This document shows positions 54,774-63,022 of a stretch of DNA of 64,000 bases, piece after piece. Origin of the DNA: JAGGAG01 sp031402225 (lineage in GTDB: Bacteria > Gemmatimonadota > Gemmatimonadetes > Gemmatimonadales > GWC2-71-9); contig JANNSD010000050.1 of NCBI GenBank assembly GCA_031402225.1, forward strand, positions 1 to 64,000. The letters are read 5' to 3'. A program made the translations under genes and the position numbers. The notes under the pieces were generated by a model. The model was given only the letters and a program-made list of their open reading frames with translations, ran no database searches and was not told where the DNA came from. Position 1 is the first letter of the stretch; each line of letters starts with the position of its first letter.

Positions 54774-55580
54774 TCTTCCGGTCAAGTACTCGTCGATGAC
54801 AGGCTTGTGCTCGCTGTACTCGGGACGGTCGGCCCGGCCGATCTCCGCCTGGTAGTGGGCCATGAAATCCTTCCGGGCGGCTGCCGCGGTGGCAGCATCC
54901 CGTCGGCGATCGGCCACCTCGCCGCGGACGAGGTACCCGAACAGGTGATTCGAGTTCTGCGCCAGGATGGTGTCGGCGAGTGCCAGCGCCGCGGCATCCT
55001 GGCCTGACTCGGCGTAGAGCACGGCGGCATGGTAGCGAAGGTCGGCGGTCACCGAGTCCAGCATCCCGTACGCCAGGATGGCCATGGGCGTGAACTGCCG
55101 CGCCTGGGCGCTGTCTCCGGCGGCGGCGGCGCGCATCACGCGATCATAGAGCCGGTTGAACCGCTCCGCGGGCGACATGCTCGAGATGTCGGGCGGCGTG
55201 CCGGCCGGGCTCGTCGGCGCGTCACCGGCGTCTCCGCCCTGCGCTCCCGGCGCGGCATTGCCGACGTTCGGCATCCGGGCCACTTCCGGCGCGCTGTTGC
55301 GATTGATACCCAGGAACGCGATGTACGAGAGCCCGGCGATCACCAGGATGCCCGCGACGAGCCATGGCGTCCGGCTCTCGCGCGCCGGCGCTGGGGGACG
55401 GTCGGGGGCACCGCCGACCGCCACGCCACAGCGATGGCAGAATTTCGCAATGGGCGAGAGCCCGGCGCCGCACGCGGCACAGGTCCGCGGGCCGACAGCG
55501 GCTCCACAGCGATCACAGAATCGACCGGGAGCGTCGGTGCCGCAGACGGGGCAGGCGGGGACGGCTGGAGAGGCAGGCAC
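54768..55580 (-). CDS. Double zinc-ribbon membrane protein
   Basis: 270 residues from GTG 55580. Four CxxC knuckles at the N-terminus (CPVCG, CDRCG, CAACG, CHRCG) form two zinc ribbons. A single membrane helix (WLVAGILVIAGLSYIAFLGI, about residues 65-85) and an extracytoplasmic TPR-like helical domain follow. No RBS is visible, and TACATT lies 8 bases upstream, so the mRNA may be leaderless. Similar ribbon-helix-TPR proteins are common but uncharacterised. Confidence 0.72.
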   Translation of the reverse strand: MPASPAVPACPVCGTDAPGRFCDRCGAAVGPRTCAACGAGLSPIAKFCHRCGVAVGGAPDRPPAPARESRTPWLVAGILVIAGLSYIAFLGINRNSAPEVARMPNVGNAAPGAQGGDAGDAPTSPAGTPPDISSMSPAERFNRLYDRVMRAAAAGDSAQARQFTPMAILAYGMLDSVTADLRYHAAVLYAESGQDAAALALADTILAQNSNHLFGYLVRGEVADRRRDAATAAAARKDFMAHYQAEIGRADRPEYSEHKPVIDEYLTGRR

Positions 55581-55671
55581 GGGCGCGCAATGTAACCGCT
55601 GGCGGCTCCAATGGCACCGTATTACCGTGCAGGGCGATCGCCATTCGCGACCGGGCACGACTGGAGGGATA

Positions 55672-55971
55672 TTGCAGCCATCGCGGAACACGCCTGAGCC
55701 CCTTCCGGCCGATGACCCGCTGGGCCGCTCTCTCGGAGAGCTTGCGCGGGGAGAATCGCGCTGGACCGTTTTCCTGGAGACCCGCCCACACCCACGGGGC
55801 ACCGGTCTTCGCCACAATACGCTTCAGGGCCGGCTCCACTTCGTGGACCAGGTTCAGGTCCAGCGGAGCACTGGGTGGATCTTCACCGAGTGGACCGACG
55901 CCGATATCGTCAACCGATTCAACGAATTCAGCGCTGCGGAGCTTTGGCTGCTGCTCGACAGCCTGGCCTGA
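55672..55971 (+). CDS. Small conserved-looking hypothetical protein upstream of glnA
   Basis: 99 residues from TTG 55672, which has GGAGG 4 bases upstream; a GTG at 55627 is an alternative start. The sequence DPLGRSLGELARGESRWTVF and FTEWTDADIVNRFNEFSAAE looks like a folded small domain, but I recognise no family. It is 20 bases before glnA and in the same direction, so it may be co-transcribed. Confidence 0.55.
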   Translation: MQPSRNTPEPLPADDPLGRSLGELARGESRWTVFLETRPHPRGTGLRHNTLQGRLHFVDQVQVQRSTGWIFTEWTDADIVNRFNEFSAAELWLLLDSLA

Positions 55972-55991
55972 CCCGCTGACAGCGAGGGGCC

Positions 55992-57383
55992 ATGGGACTG
56001 GGACGCGCGCGCCGCAGTGACCGACCGAGCCTGGACGAGTTTCCGACTGACCTGACCGGGGCCCGCAAGGGTGACATCCGCGAGCTGGCCGAGCGGTTCG
56101 GTGTCGATTTCCTCCGGCTGCAGTTCACCGACATTCTCGGGGTCAACAAGAATGTCGAGGTTCCGCCCAGCCAGTTCGAGAAGGCGCTGGACGGCGAGAT
56201 CATGTTCGACGGGTCCTCGATCGAGGGGTTTGTGCGGATCGAGGAATCGGACATGCTCCTCAAGCCCGATCCCACGACCTTCCGCATGCTGCCCTTCGAC
56301 GAGGAGGGCGGGCGGGTTGCCCGGCTCATCTGCGACATCCACCGCCCTGACGGGGCGCCGTTCGACGGCTGTCCGCGGCACACGCTGAAGCGCCAGATCG
56401 CCCGCGCCCGGAAGCTCGGTTTCGAGATGATGGCGGGGTGCGAAGCCGAATTTTTCCTCTTCGAGAAGGCGCCCGACGGCGCGCCCACCACCAGCACCCA
56501 CGATCTCGCCGGGTACTTCGACCTGGGCCCGATGGACAAGGGCGAGGAGATCCGCCGTGTCATCGTGGATTGCCTCGAGCTCATGGGCTTCGAGGTGGAA
56601 GCGGCACATCACGAGGTGGCGCCGGGCCAGCACGAGATCGACTTCCGCTATGCCGGGGCGCTCGTTACCGCCGACAATCTCGCCACCTTCAAGCTGGTCG
56701 TGCGCCAGGTGGCCAACCGGTACGGGTACGTCGCCTCGTTCATGCCGAAGCCCATCGAGGGCGTGGCCGGTAGTGGCATGCACACCCACCAGTCACTGTT
56801 CCGTGGCAGCGAGAACGCCTTCTTCGACGCCGACGCCGAGAACCAGCTGTCGAAGGTGGCGCTGCAGTACATCGAGGGGATACTGCAGCACGCGCGCGGG
56901 TCGTGCGCCATCACCAACCCGCTCGTCAACAGCTACAAGCGCCTCGTGCCCGGGTTCGAGGCGCCGGTCAACGTGGCCTGGTCGATGCGCAACCGGTCAC
57001 CCCTGGTGCGCATTCCCGACCGTCGGGGAATCGGTACCCGCTGCGAAAATCGCATGCCCGATCCGGCCGCGAACCCCTACCTGGCGCTCGCGGTGCAGCT
57101 GGCCTCGGGGCTCGACGGCCTCGAACAGGAAATGGCCTGCCGCGAGGCGGTGCACCGGAACATCTTCCGCATGACCTATCGCGACCGGCGCAAGTACCGC
57201 ATCGACGAGCTGCCCCGCGACCTGCACGAGGCACTTGAGTACCTCGAGAAGGACGACGTGGTCAAGGCGGCACTGGGCGAGCACATTACCGAGCGGTTCA
57301 TCGAGGCGAAGGAGAAGGAGATCGAGTCCTTCAACGCCCATGTGAGCCGCTGGGAGATCGAGCGGTACCTCGGCCGGTACTGA
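55992..57383 (+). CDS. glnA: Glutamine synthetase, type I (GSI-alpha-like)
   Basis: 463 residues from ATG 55992. All active-site segments are present (QFTDILGVNKNVEVP, MFDGSSIEGFVRIEESDM, GCEAEFFLF, SFMPKPIEGVAGSGMHTHQS, RSPLVRIPDRRGIGTRCENR). The length and the lack of the adenylylation loop near the C-terminus suggest the Bacillus-like GSI-alpha form, controlled by feedback or regulator binding. It fixes ammonium into glutamine. The N-terminal 20 residues are an extension. Confidence 0.97.
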   Translation: MGLGRARRSDRPSLDEFPTDLTGARKGDIRELAERFGVDFLRLQFTDILGVNKNVEVPPSQFEKALDGEIMFDGSSIEGFVRIEESDMLLKPDPTTFRMLPFDEEGGRVARLICDIHRPDGAPFDGCPRHTLKRQIARARKLGFEMMAGCEAEFFLFEKAPDGAPTTSTHDLAGYFDLGPMDKGEEIRRVIVDCLELMGFEVEAAHHEVAPGQHEIDFRYAGALVTADNLATFKLVVRQVANRYGYVASFMPKPIEGVAGSGMHTHQSLFRGSENAFFDADAENQLSKVALQYIEGILQHARGSCAITNPLVNSYKRLVPGFEAPVNVAWSMRNRSPLVRIPDRRGIGTRCENRMPDPAANPYLALAVQLASGLDGLEQEMACREAVHRNIFRMTYRDRRKYRIDELPRDLHEALEYLEKDDVVKAALGEHITERFIEAKEKEIESFNAHVSRWEIERYLGRY

Positions 57384-57392
57384 GCGCCCGCC

Positions 57393-58190
57393 GTGCGACC
57401 CGCCGGCATTCTCTGCGACCTCGAAGGCACCCTCTATTCGGGTGACACGCCACTCCCCGGGGCGACGCGGCTGGTTCCCGCGCTCCGCGCGCAGGGTATC
57501 CCCTTCCGATTCGTCACCAACACCACCAGCCGGTCGCGCCGGCTGCTCGTGGCGCGCCTGGCGGCGATGGGCATCGCGGTCTCGATGGACGAGATCGTGA
57601 GTGCGCCGATTGCCGGCGCCTCGCTGGCGCGCGAACACGGGCATCGGATCGTCGCCCCGTTCCTTGCGGAGGCGGTGCTGGAAGACCTCGAGGGACTCGA
57701 GCTGTGTGGAGGAACCGTCGCGCGGGCGGGAGGCCGCCCGACCGCCATCATCTTCGGCGACCTCGGCGAGCACTGGAGCTACGGCCTGTTGCAGCAAGCA
57801 TACGAGCACCTGCGGGACGGCGCCGAGTTCATCGCCTGCTCGTGCGACCGGGTCTATCGCAAGGCCGACCGGCTCGTGCTCGACGCCGGGCCGTTCGTCG
57901 CGGCGCTCGAGTACGCCAGTGGCCGCACGGCACAACTCGCGGGAAAGCCGGGTCCGGTCATCTATGACACGGCGATCCGCCAGCTCCAGCTGCCCGATGC
58001 GGTGCGCGCGCAGGTGGTGATGATCGGTGACGATATGCATTCCGACATTGCCGGCGCGCAGCAGGCGGGACTCGTTGCGTGGGCCGTCGAGACAGGCAAG
58101 TTCTCCGCCGCCGCCGCCGTCCGTGCAGGGATCGCCCCCGACCGCATCATTCCCGGGCTCGAGACGCTGCTGGCGGAACTAGGCGCGTGA
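57393..58190 (+). CDS. HAD-superfamily hydrolase (NagD/HDHD2-like)
   Basis: 265 residues from GTG 57393. Motif I reads DLEGTLYSG: the nucleophile Asp9 is present, but the second Asp is Glu. In HDHD2/LHPP-type relatives this position also varies. Motif II FRFVTNTTSR, Lys in the QLAGKPGP region and motif IV MIGDDMHSDIAGAQQAG are intact. It is probably a phosphatase of unknown substrate. It overlaps the next gene by 4 bases. Confidence 0.85.
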   Translation: MRPAGILCDLEGTLYSGDTPLPGATRLVPALRAQGIPFRFVTNTTSRSRRLLVARLAAMGIAVSMDEIVSAPIAGASLAREHGHRIVAPFLAEAVLEDLEGLELCGGTVARAGGRPTAIIFGDLGEHWSYGLLQQAYEHLRDGAEFIACSCDRVYRKADRLVLDAGPFVAALEYASGRTAQLAGKPGPVIYDTAIRQLQLPDAVRAQVVMIGDDMHSDIAGAQQAGLVAWAVETGKFSAAAAVRAGIAPDRIIPGLETLLAELGA

Positions 58191-59758
58191 TCGCCCGCCC
58201 GGCGGGGCTCGTCGCCGCATTCCTGCTGCTGGCCGTGCCTCTCGCCGCGCAGGACGCTGAGCCGCCTGCGGGTGTACCCGTCGTGCAGTACCTCGACATC
58301 GTCCGGGAGGATATCGCCGACAGCAACGAGACCGGCTTTGCCGCAAAGGCGGCGAACGCGCTGCATGTCCGCACGCGCCAGCGCGTGGTGGAGCGCGAGG
58401 TGCTGCTCAAGCCGGGCATGCCATACGATTCGATCCTCGCGGCTGAAACCGCGCGGAACCTCCGGGCCCTCGGCATCTTCCGGGACGTCCTGGTGGACAC
58501 GGTACGGAGCGACAGCGGGCTCACCCTTCGCGTGGTGACGAAGGACGGCTGGAGCACCTTTCCGATCTTCAACATTACGACCGCGGCGGGACAGTCCGCG
58601 TTCGCCCTCGGGGCCGCAGAGGGGAACCTCCTCGGCCTGGCGGCCCTCGGGCTGATCCGCTACAGCAGCAATCCCGACCGCACCGCGTGGCTGTTTGCGT
58701 TCCGGCAGCCCCGCCTCTTTGCGGGGCGCGTCAATCTTGGACTTTCCGTTGAGGAGCGCTCCGATGGCCGCGCCATCGCCGGCCAGCTCGGCATGCCGTT
58801 CTACTCCATTGCCAGTCGCTGGGCCCTGGGCGGTGACGCAACCTACTTCGACGGGGATGTCCTCGTGTTCGCCGACGGCGTCCTCACGCCGGACCAGACG
58901 CTGTCGCGCCAGTACACCCTCGTGCGCGTGGACGGAGCGAAGGCGCTCAAGGCGTCGCCCAGGGGATACGTGCGGGCCGGTGTCACCGCCCAGCTGGAAT
59001 CGAATTCATTCCTCCCGAGCCCCGTCACCGTGCCACGCATCGATACGACGCAGGTTGCCGTCGGTGCCTATGTCAACGTCCTCCGCGCGCGCTTCGCCCT
59101 CGTGCGCAACGTGCGCAGTTTCGGGAGGGAGGAAGACTTCGCCATCGGCCAGAACGTTCGCGTTGGACTGCTCGCCGCCCCCTCGGCGTTCGGCTATGCG
59201 GTGAACGGCGTCGGCCTGCAGCTTGCCGCCTCGACCGGATTCCGCTTTCCGGGCGGGCTCGCGCAGCTGAGTGCTACGGCCAATGGTCTTGTCACCGGTT
59301 CGGGTGTCGACTCCGGGTCGGTCGTGCTCAAGGGAAACCTCGTCGTCCAGCCAGATACGAAGAACGCGATCATCGTCGGCGGCTTCGTGGGCCGGCAGAA
59401 GAATCCGGTGCCCGGACGCCAGTTCGACCTGGGCCTGGTGTATGGACTACGGGCCTATCCGCTGCATGCGTTTGTGGGCGACCGGGGGTTCCTGGTCGCC
59501 GCGGAGTATCGCTGGACCTTCACGGAGAATTTCGGCGGCCTGCTTGGCCTCGCCCTCGGCACATTCGTGGACTACGGTGGTGCATGGTATGCCGGGGAGT
59601 CACCGCGCACCGGCACGGACCTGGGTGCCGGGCTGCGCTTCGGTCCGAGTCGCTCGGCCAGTCCGGTCCTGTTCCGGCTCGACGTGGCCTATCGCTTCGA
59701 GGCGGCGCCGTTCACGGCCGGGTGGTCGATCGTCTTCGGCGAGGGATTCACGTTCTAG
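58187..59758 (+). CDS. POTRA-barrel outer-membrane protein (BamA/TamA-like)
   Basis: 523 residues from GTG 58187. A signal peptide ends near PLAAQD. One POTRA-like unit follows (RVVEREVLLKPGMPYDSILA, NLRALGIFRDVLVDTVRSDS, about 65-130). The rest is a 16-strand-like beta-barrel with alternating aromatic and small residues. It lacks the five POTRA domains of BamA and is shorter. It is probably an Omp85-like exporter or assembly factor of unknown client. It overlaps the HAD gene. Confidence 0.75.
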   Translation: MIARPAGLVAAFLLLAVPLAAQDAEPPAGVPVVQYLDIVREDIADSNETGFAAKAANALHVRTRQRVVEREVLLKPGMPYDSILAAETARNLRALGIFRDVLVDTVRSDSGLTLRVVTKDGWSTFPIFNITTAAGQSAFALGAAEGNLLGLAALGLIRYSSNPDRTAWLFAFRQPRLFAGRVNLGLSVEERSDGRAIAGQLGMPFYSIASRWALGGDATYFDGDVLVFADGVLTPDQTLSRQYTLVRVDGAKALKASPRGYVRAGVTAQLESNSFLPSPVTVPRIDTTQVAVGAYVNVLRARFALVRNVRSFGREEDFAIGQNVRVGLLAAPSAFGYAVNGVGLQLAASTGFRFPGGLAQLSATANGLVTGSGVDSGSVVLKGNLVVQPDTKNAIIVGGFVGRQKNPVPGRQFDLGLVYGLRAYPLHAFVGDRGFLVAAEYRWTFTENFGGLLGLALGTFVDYGGAWYAGESPRTGTDLGAGLRFGPSRSASPVLFRLDVAYRFEAAPFTAGWSIVFGEGFTF

Positions 59759-59828
59759 GACGTGAGGACGTGAAGCGTTCACGAGCTCGCCATGACATTA
59801 GATTGTGGAACCCCTTAACCTCAGGCCT

Positions 59829-60242
59829 ATGACCACACCCGAAGCACAGGCGCCTGCGTCAGCACCCAAAGCCAAGCGACGCCGCTGGCCGGTTGTCATC
59901 GCCACGTTCCTGATCGTTCCCCTGCTCCTGTCCGCGATCTACACCTTCTTCGTGGTGACCTGGAGCTACTCCGAGGGCGGGCGCGCCGGTACGCTGCAGA
60001 AGTTTTCGCGCAAGGGATGGATGTGCAAGACGTACGAGGGCGAACTGGCGATGTACGTGGTTGGCGGGGTCGCACCGCAGATCTGGTACTTCACCGTTCG
60101 CGACGAGTCGATCGTCCGCCAGATGAGCGATGCGGTGGGCCAGAAGGTCCAGGTGCACTATTCCGAGCATCGCGGCGTGCCGACCGGCTGCTTCGGGGAC
60201 ACGCCCTACTGGGTCGACCAGGTCAAGGTTGTTACCGAGTAA
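59829..60242 (+). CDS. Membrane-anchored conserved protein of unknown function
   Basis: 137 residues from ATG 59829; a GTG at 59805, just behind TAGATT, is a possible leaderless start. One membrane helix (about residues 20-42) precedes a small soluble domain (GTLQKFSRKGWMCKTYEGEL, VQVHYSEHRGVPTGCFGDT). Relatives in other phyla are often mislabelled 6-phosphogluconate dehydrogenase. The true function is unknown. The two Cys may form a disulfide. Confidence 0.7.
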   Translation: MTTPEAQAPASAPKAKRRRWPVVIATFLIVPLLLSAIYTFFVVTWSYSEGGRAGTLQKFSRKGWMCKTYEGELAMYVVGGVAPQIWYFTVRDESIVRQMSDAVGQKVQVHYSEHRGVPTGCFGDTPYWVDQVKVVTE

Positions 60243-60248
60243 GACTCA

Positions 60249-60797
60249 TTGAGCATCCAGCCCGAAGACCTGGCCAAGCGGCTCCTGCGCTCCGAGTGGG
60301 AGCGCCTGTCCCATCACGAGCGCGCCGTCATCACCAAGGTGCTGGAGCGTATCCGTCCGCAGCGTGACATCCACGAGGAATATCAGGACCAGCGCACGTT
60401 CGGCGAGCGACTGGCAGATAAAGTTGCTGCGCTCGGCGGTTCGTGGGCGTTCATCTCGATCTTCTTCCTGTTCCTGATCGGCTGGACCATCCTCAATGTG
60501 GTGATCCTGGGGCGCTGGGGCCGGGCGTTCGATCCCTATCCGTTCATCTTCCTCAACCTCATCCTCTCGATGGTGGCGGCCATTCAGGCCCCGATCATCA
60601 TGATGTCCCAGAACCGGCAGTCGGTGGTGGACCGCATGGCGGCAGCGAACGATTACGAAGTGAACCTGCGGGCCGAGCTGGGTGTGCGGGCGCTGATCGA
60701 CCGGCTGGATGAATTGCAGCGGGCTCACCAGCAGCAACTCGAGTTGCTGGGCCGGATCGCCGTGAACACGGGAAGCGCACCTCCATCGCCGCCATGA
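60249..60797 (+). CDS. DUF1003 membrane protein
   Basis: 182 residues from TTG 60249. The DUF1003 core is FGERLADKVAALGGSWAFIS, FDPYPFIFLNLILSMVAAIQ, then APIIMMSQNRQ, with two membrane helices and a helical cytoplasmic tail. Function unknown. It is 6 bases behind the previous gene. Confidence 0.92.
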   Translation: MSIQPEDLAKRLLRSEWERLSHHERAVITKVLERIRPQRDIHEEYQDQRTFGERLADKVAALGGSWAFISIFFLFLIGWTILNVVILGRWGRAFDPYPFIFLNLILSMVAAIQAPIIMMSQNRQSVVDRMAAANDYEVNLRAELGVRALIDRLDELQRAHQQQLELLGRIAVNTGSAPPSPP

Positions 60798-60831
60798 AAC
60801 GGCTTCACGCCCCCCTCTAGCATCTCTCCCG

Positions 60832-60872
60832 GTTCGGCCGTATTGTATACTCAGTCTTCGGTTTTTGTTCGG
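60832..60872 (+). promoter_or_regulatory. Promoter and LexA-like box of the imu operon
   Basis: TATACT (60846-60851) is a good -10 box; no clear -35 is seen. CTTC, 7 bases, GTTC (60856-60870) differs by one base from the alphaproteobacterial LexA pattern GTTC-N7-GTTC, and a further GTTCGG is at 60832. The box overlaps the expected transcription start, where a repressor would act. Control by DNA damage is expected for imuAB-dnaE2; the box itself is a suggestion. Confidence 0.5.
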
Positions 60873-60942
60873 TTTAATGCTGCCATCCGCGCACAGGCGG
60901 AATCCTTCGCTGTCTCCATAAGCCAATAAAAGACAATTACTT

Positions 60943-61611
60943 ATGCAGATAGCTCAGCTTCGCTCCCGGCTCGAACAGGTTATCGCCCCGCCGCCGGTGG
61001 CGGCCGACGCCATCCCCACCGGATTCCAGGAACTCGATGAAGCGCTGGGCGGCGGAATTCCGCGCGGGCGGCTCACGGAGTTGATCGGCCCCCTCGGCGC
61101 GGGCACGGCAACGCTGGTCCGCGGGCTGGTTGGCGCCGTGTTGACCCGGGGGCAGGGTGTCGCATGCATCGATGCCTCGCGCACCCTCGATCCGGCTGAC
61201 TGGGCATTACTCGACTGTGCCTTCCTCCGTGTGGTGCGACCGCGCGATTCCGCGCGAGGGGCCTGGTGTGCCGATGTGCTGCTGCGCAGCGGGGCGTTCA
61301 CGCTCGTGGTGCTCGACCATGCCCCGCCACTCACGCGGCAGGTGGCGCTTCGCCTTGTCGGTCTCGCGCGCGACCGGGACGCGGCGTTCGTCGTGGCAGG
61401 CGAGGGGTCGGTGTCACAGGTGGGCGGGGCGGTGCGGCTGGAGGTGAAACGCCGATGGGGTGGAGGCAGCCAGCGGCGGCTATCCGAGCTGACCGTTCTT
61501 CGCGGCGGGCTTCGTACCACCATTGAGGTTCCCAGTGTCATCCAGCATCCGCGTCGCCTGTGTGCGCATCCCGAAGTTCCCGATCGGCGCGGTGTGGCTG
61601 GAGGACGGTAA
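60943..61611 (+). CDS. imuA: ImuA, RecA-like mutasome component
   Basis: 222 residues from ATG 60943. The RecA-like start TGFQELDEALGGGIPRGRLT and LVVLDHAPPLTR strand are clear. The Walker A region reads GPLGAGTATL and lacks the conserved Lys, as is usual for ImuA, so ATP binding is doubtful. It assists ImuB and DnaE2 in mutagenic lesion bypass. Its 3' part overlaps imuB by 77 bases. Confidence 0.88.
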   Translation: MQIAQLRSRLEQVIAPPPVAADAIPTGFQELDEALGGGIPRGRLTELIGPLGAGTATLVRGLVGAVLTRGQGVACIDASRTLDPADWALLDCAFLRVVRPRDSARGAWCADVLLRSGAFTLVVLDHAPPLTRQVALRLVGLARDRDAAFVVAGEGSVSQVGGAVRLEVKRRWGGGSQRRLSELTVLRGGLRTTIEVPSVIQHPRRLCAHPEVPDRRGVAGGR

Positions 61612-63022
61612 GGGGGTTCACTGGGACCAGCGCCCCCTGGCGCTCATCCGTGGCGATCGCGTGGCCCTCGCCACGACACAGGCCGCCTCACACGGCATCC
61701 GGCACGGCATGTCCATCCCTGCGGCGCGAGCGATGTGCGCCGGGCTGGAGGTGCGGCCCTGGGACGACCGCGCGATCGGCCGGGCCATGCACCGGGTAAC
61801 AGCCGCGTGCCTCGCCCTCAGCCCGCAGGTGACACCGGCGCGTCCAGGTTTCTGGTGGATCGGTGCGCATGGGCTCGAGGGTCATGGTGGCGAGGACAAC
61901 CTCATCCGATCGCTCCTCGCATGCGCCCGGCGCTGGCACCCTGGTGCCCGCGTGGCCGTGGCGTCGAGCTGCATCGCTGCCTCGGTGGCTACCTGGCTTC
62001 GCGGTACCGGCCGCCTCGTGCCGCGTGGCGAAGACCAGGCGCTGCTCGCCCAGGCGCCGCTCTCCCTCCTTCCCATGCACACCGAGTTGCGCGAAACCCT
62101 CGCGGCACTGGGCCTGGGGACGGCGGGGCAGCTCGCCGCCCTCGATCCCGGCGATGTCGAACAGCGCTTCGGTCCCGCCGGACTCGCGGCCTGGCGCCTG
62201 GCGCGGGGCGAGGACCAGCGGCGGCCCACCCTCACGCGTCCCGTGCCCGACGATACCGTCGCCATCGAGCTTCCAACGTCCGCCGAGACACGTGAGCCGG
62301 TGCTCTTCCTGGTGCGCGCGGCGCTGGGGCGGCTGATCACGCAGGTCGCGAGCGACGGGATGGCGGTGGCGGCGCTGGAAGTGGAACTGATGCTCGATGT
62401 GTCGCCGGCCCGGTCGGTAGCGCGACGCATGACCCTGGCATTCCCGCTCGCCCGCCTGGAACCGCTGTTCGAGCACTGCCGGGCGGTGCTCGAGGACTGG
62501 GCGCTCGAGGCGCCGGTGCTCGGCGTTGTCGTGCGCATCACCGAGCGCGCCAGGCCTGCCGCTGCGCAGGGCGACCTGCTGCGCACCGGCTGGCGTGATC
62601 CTGCCGCGGCGGAGGCGGCGTTCGCCCGCCTCCGCGCGGCGCTCGGTGCCGATGCCGTGGTGCGCCCTGCATCCCGCGATGGATTCGCACCTGAGCGACG
62701 TGGTGCCTGGGAGGAAGGGCGCGATCGGGAGGCGAAGTCACCTGCCGCCTTGCCGCCTTGTCATCCTGCCGCTCCTCATCCTGCCGCTCCTTTGCGCCTG
62801 CTCGAGCCACCGGAGCCGGTCGAGGTCGCGCCCGACACCAGCGCTTTCACCTGGCGCGGACGGCGCTGGCCCATCACCGAGCGGGGCAGCGTGGAGCGGC
62901 TCTCCGGCGACTGGTGGGCGTCCCCCTATGCCCGTGACTACTCCTCCTGGACCAGTGAGGGAACGGCGTTCGTGGTGTTCCTGAGCGGGGAGACGTGGAA
63001 TGTCCACGGGTGGTATGACTGA
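61535..63022 (+). CDS. imuB: ImuB, inactive Y-family polymerase-like protein
   Basis: 495 residues from GTG 61535 (GAGG 6 bases upstream; a TTG at 61523 is an alternative). The N-terminus VACVRIPKFPIGAVW lacks the catalytic Asp-Glu pairs of active Y-family enzymes, as expected for ImuB, and RPALIRGDR-like LALIRGDRVAL follows. ImuB connects the beta clamp to DnaE2. Residues near 405-420 (PAALPPCHPAAPHPAAP) are encoded by a minisatellite inserted in frame. It overlaps dnaE2 by 8 bases. Confidence 0.92.
   Translation: MSSSIRVACVRIPKFPIGAVWLEDGKGVHWDQRPLALIRGDRVALATTQAASHGIRHGMSIPAARAMCAGLEVRPWDDRAIGRAMHRVTAACLALSPQVTPARPGFWWIGAHGLEGHGGEDNLIRSLLACARRWHPGARVAVASSCIAASVATWLRGTGRLVPRGEDQALLAQAPLSLLPMHTELRETLAALGLGTAGQLAALDPGDVEQRFGPAGLAAWRLARGEDQRRPTLTRPVPDDTVAIELPTSAETREPVLFLVRAALGRLITQVASDGMAVAALEVELMLDVSPARSVARRMTLAFPLARLEPLFEHCRAVLEDWALEAPVLGVVVRITERARPAAAQGDLLRTGWRDPAAAEAAFARLRAALGADAVVRPASRDGFAPERRGAWEEGRDREAKSPAALPPCHPAAPHPAAPLRLLEPPEPVEVAPDTSAFTWRGRRWPITERGSVERLSGDWWASPYARDYSSWTSEGTAFVVFLSGETWNVHGWYD
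62741..62790. repeat. CCTGCCGCCTTG minisatellite inside imuB
   Basis: CCTGCCGCCTTGCCGCCTTG and TCATCCTGCCGCTCC are followed by one more CATCCTGCCGCTCC. The first 27 bases are identical to 63249-63275 in dnaE2 and are read in the same frame (PAALPPCHP). Confidence 0.9.
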
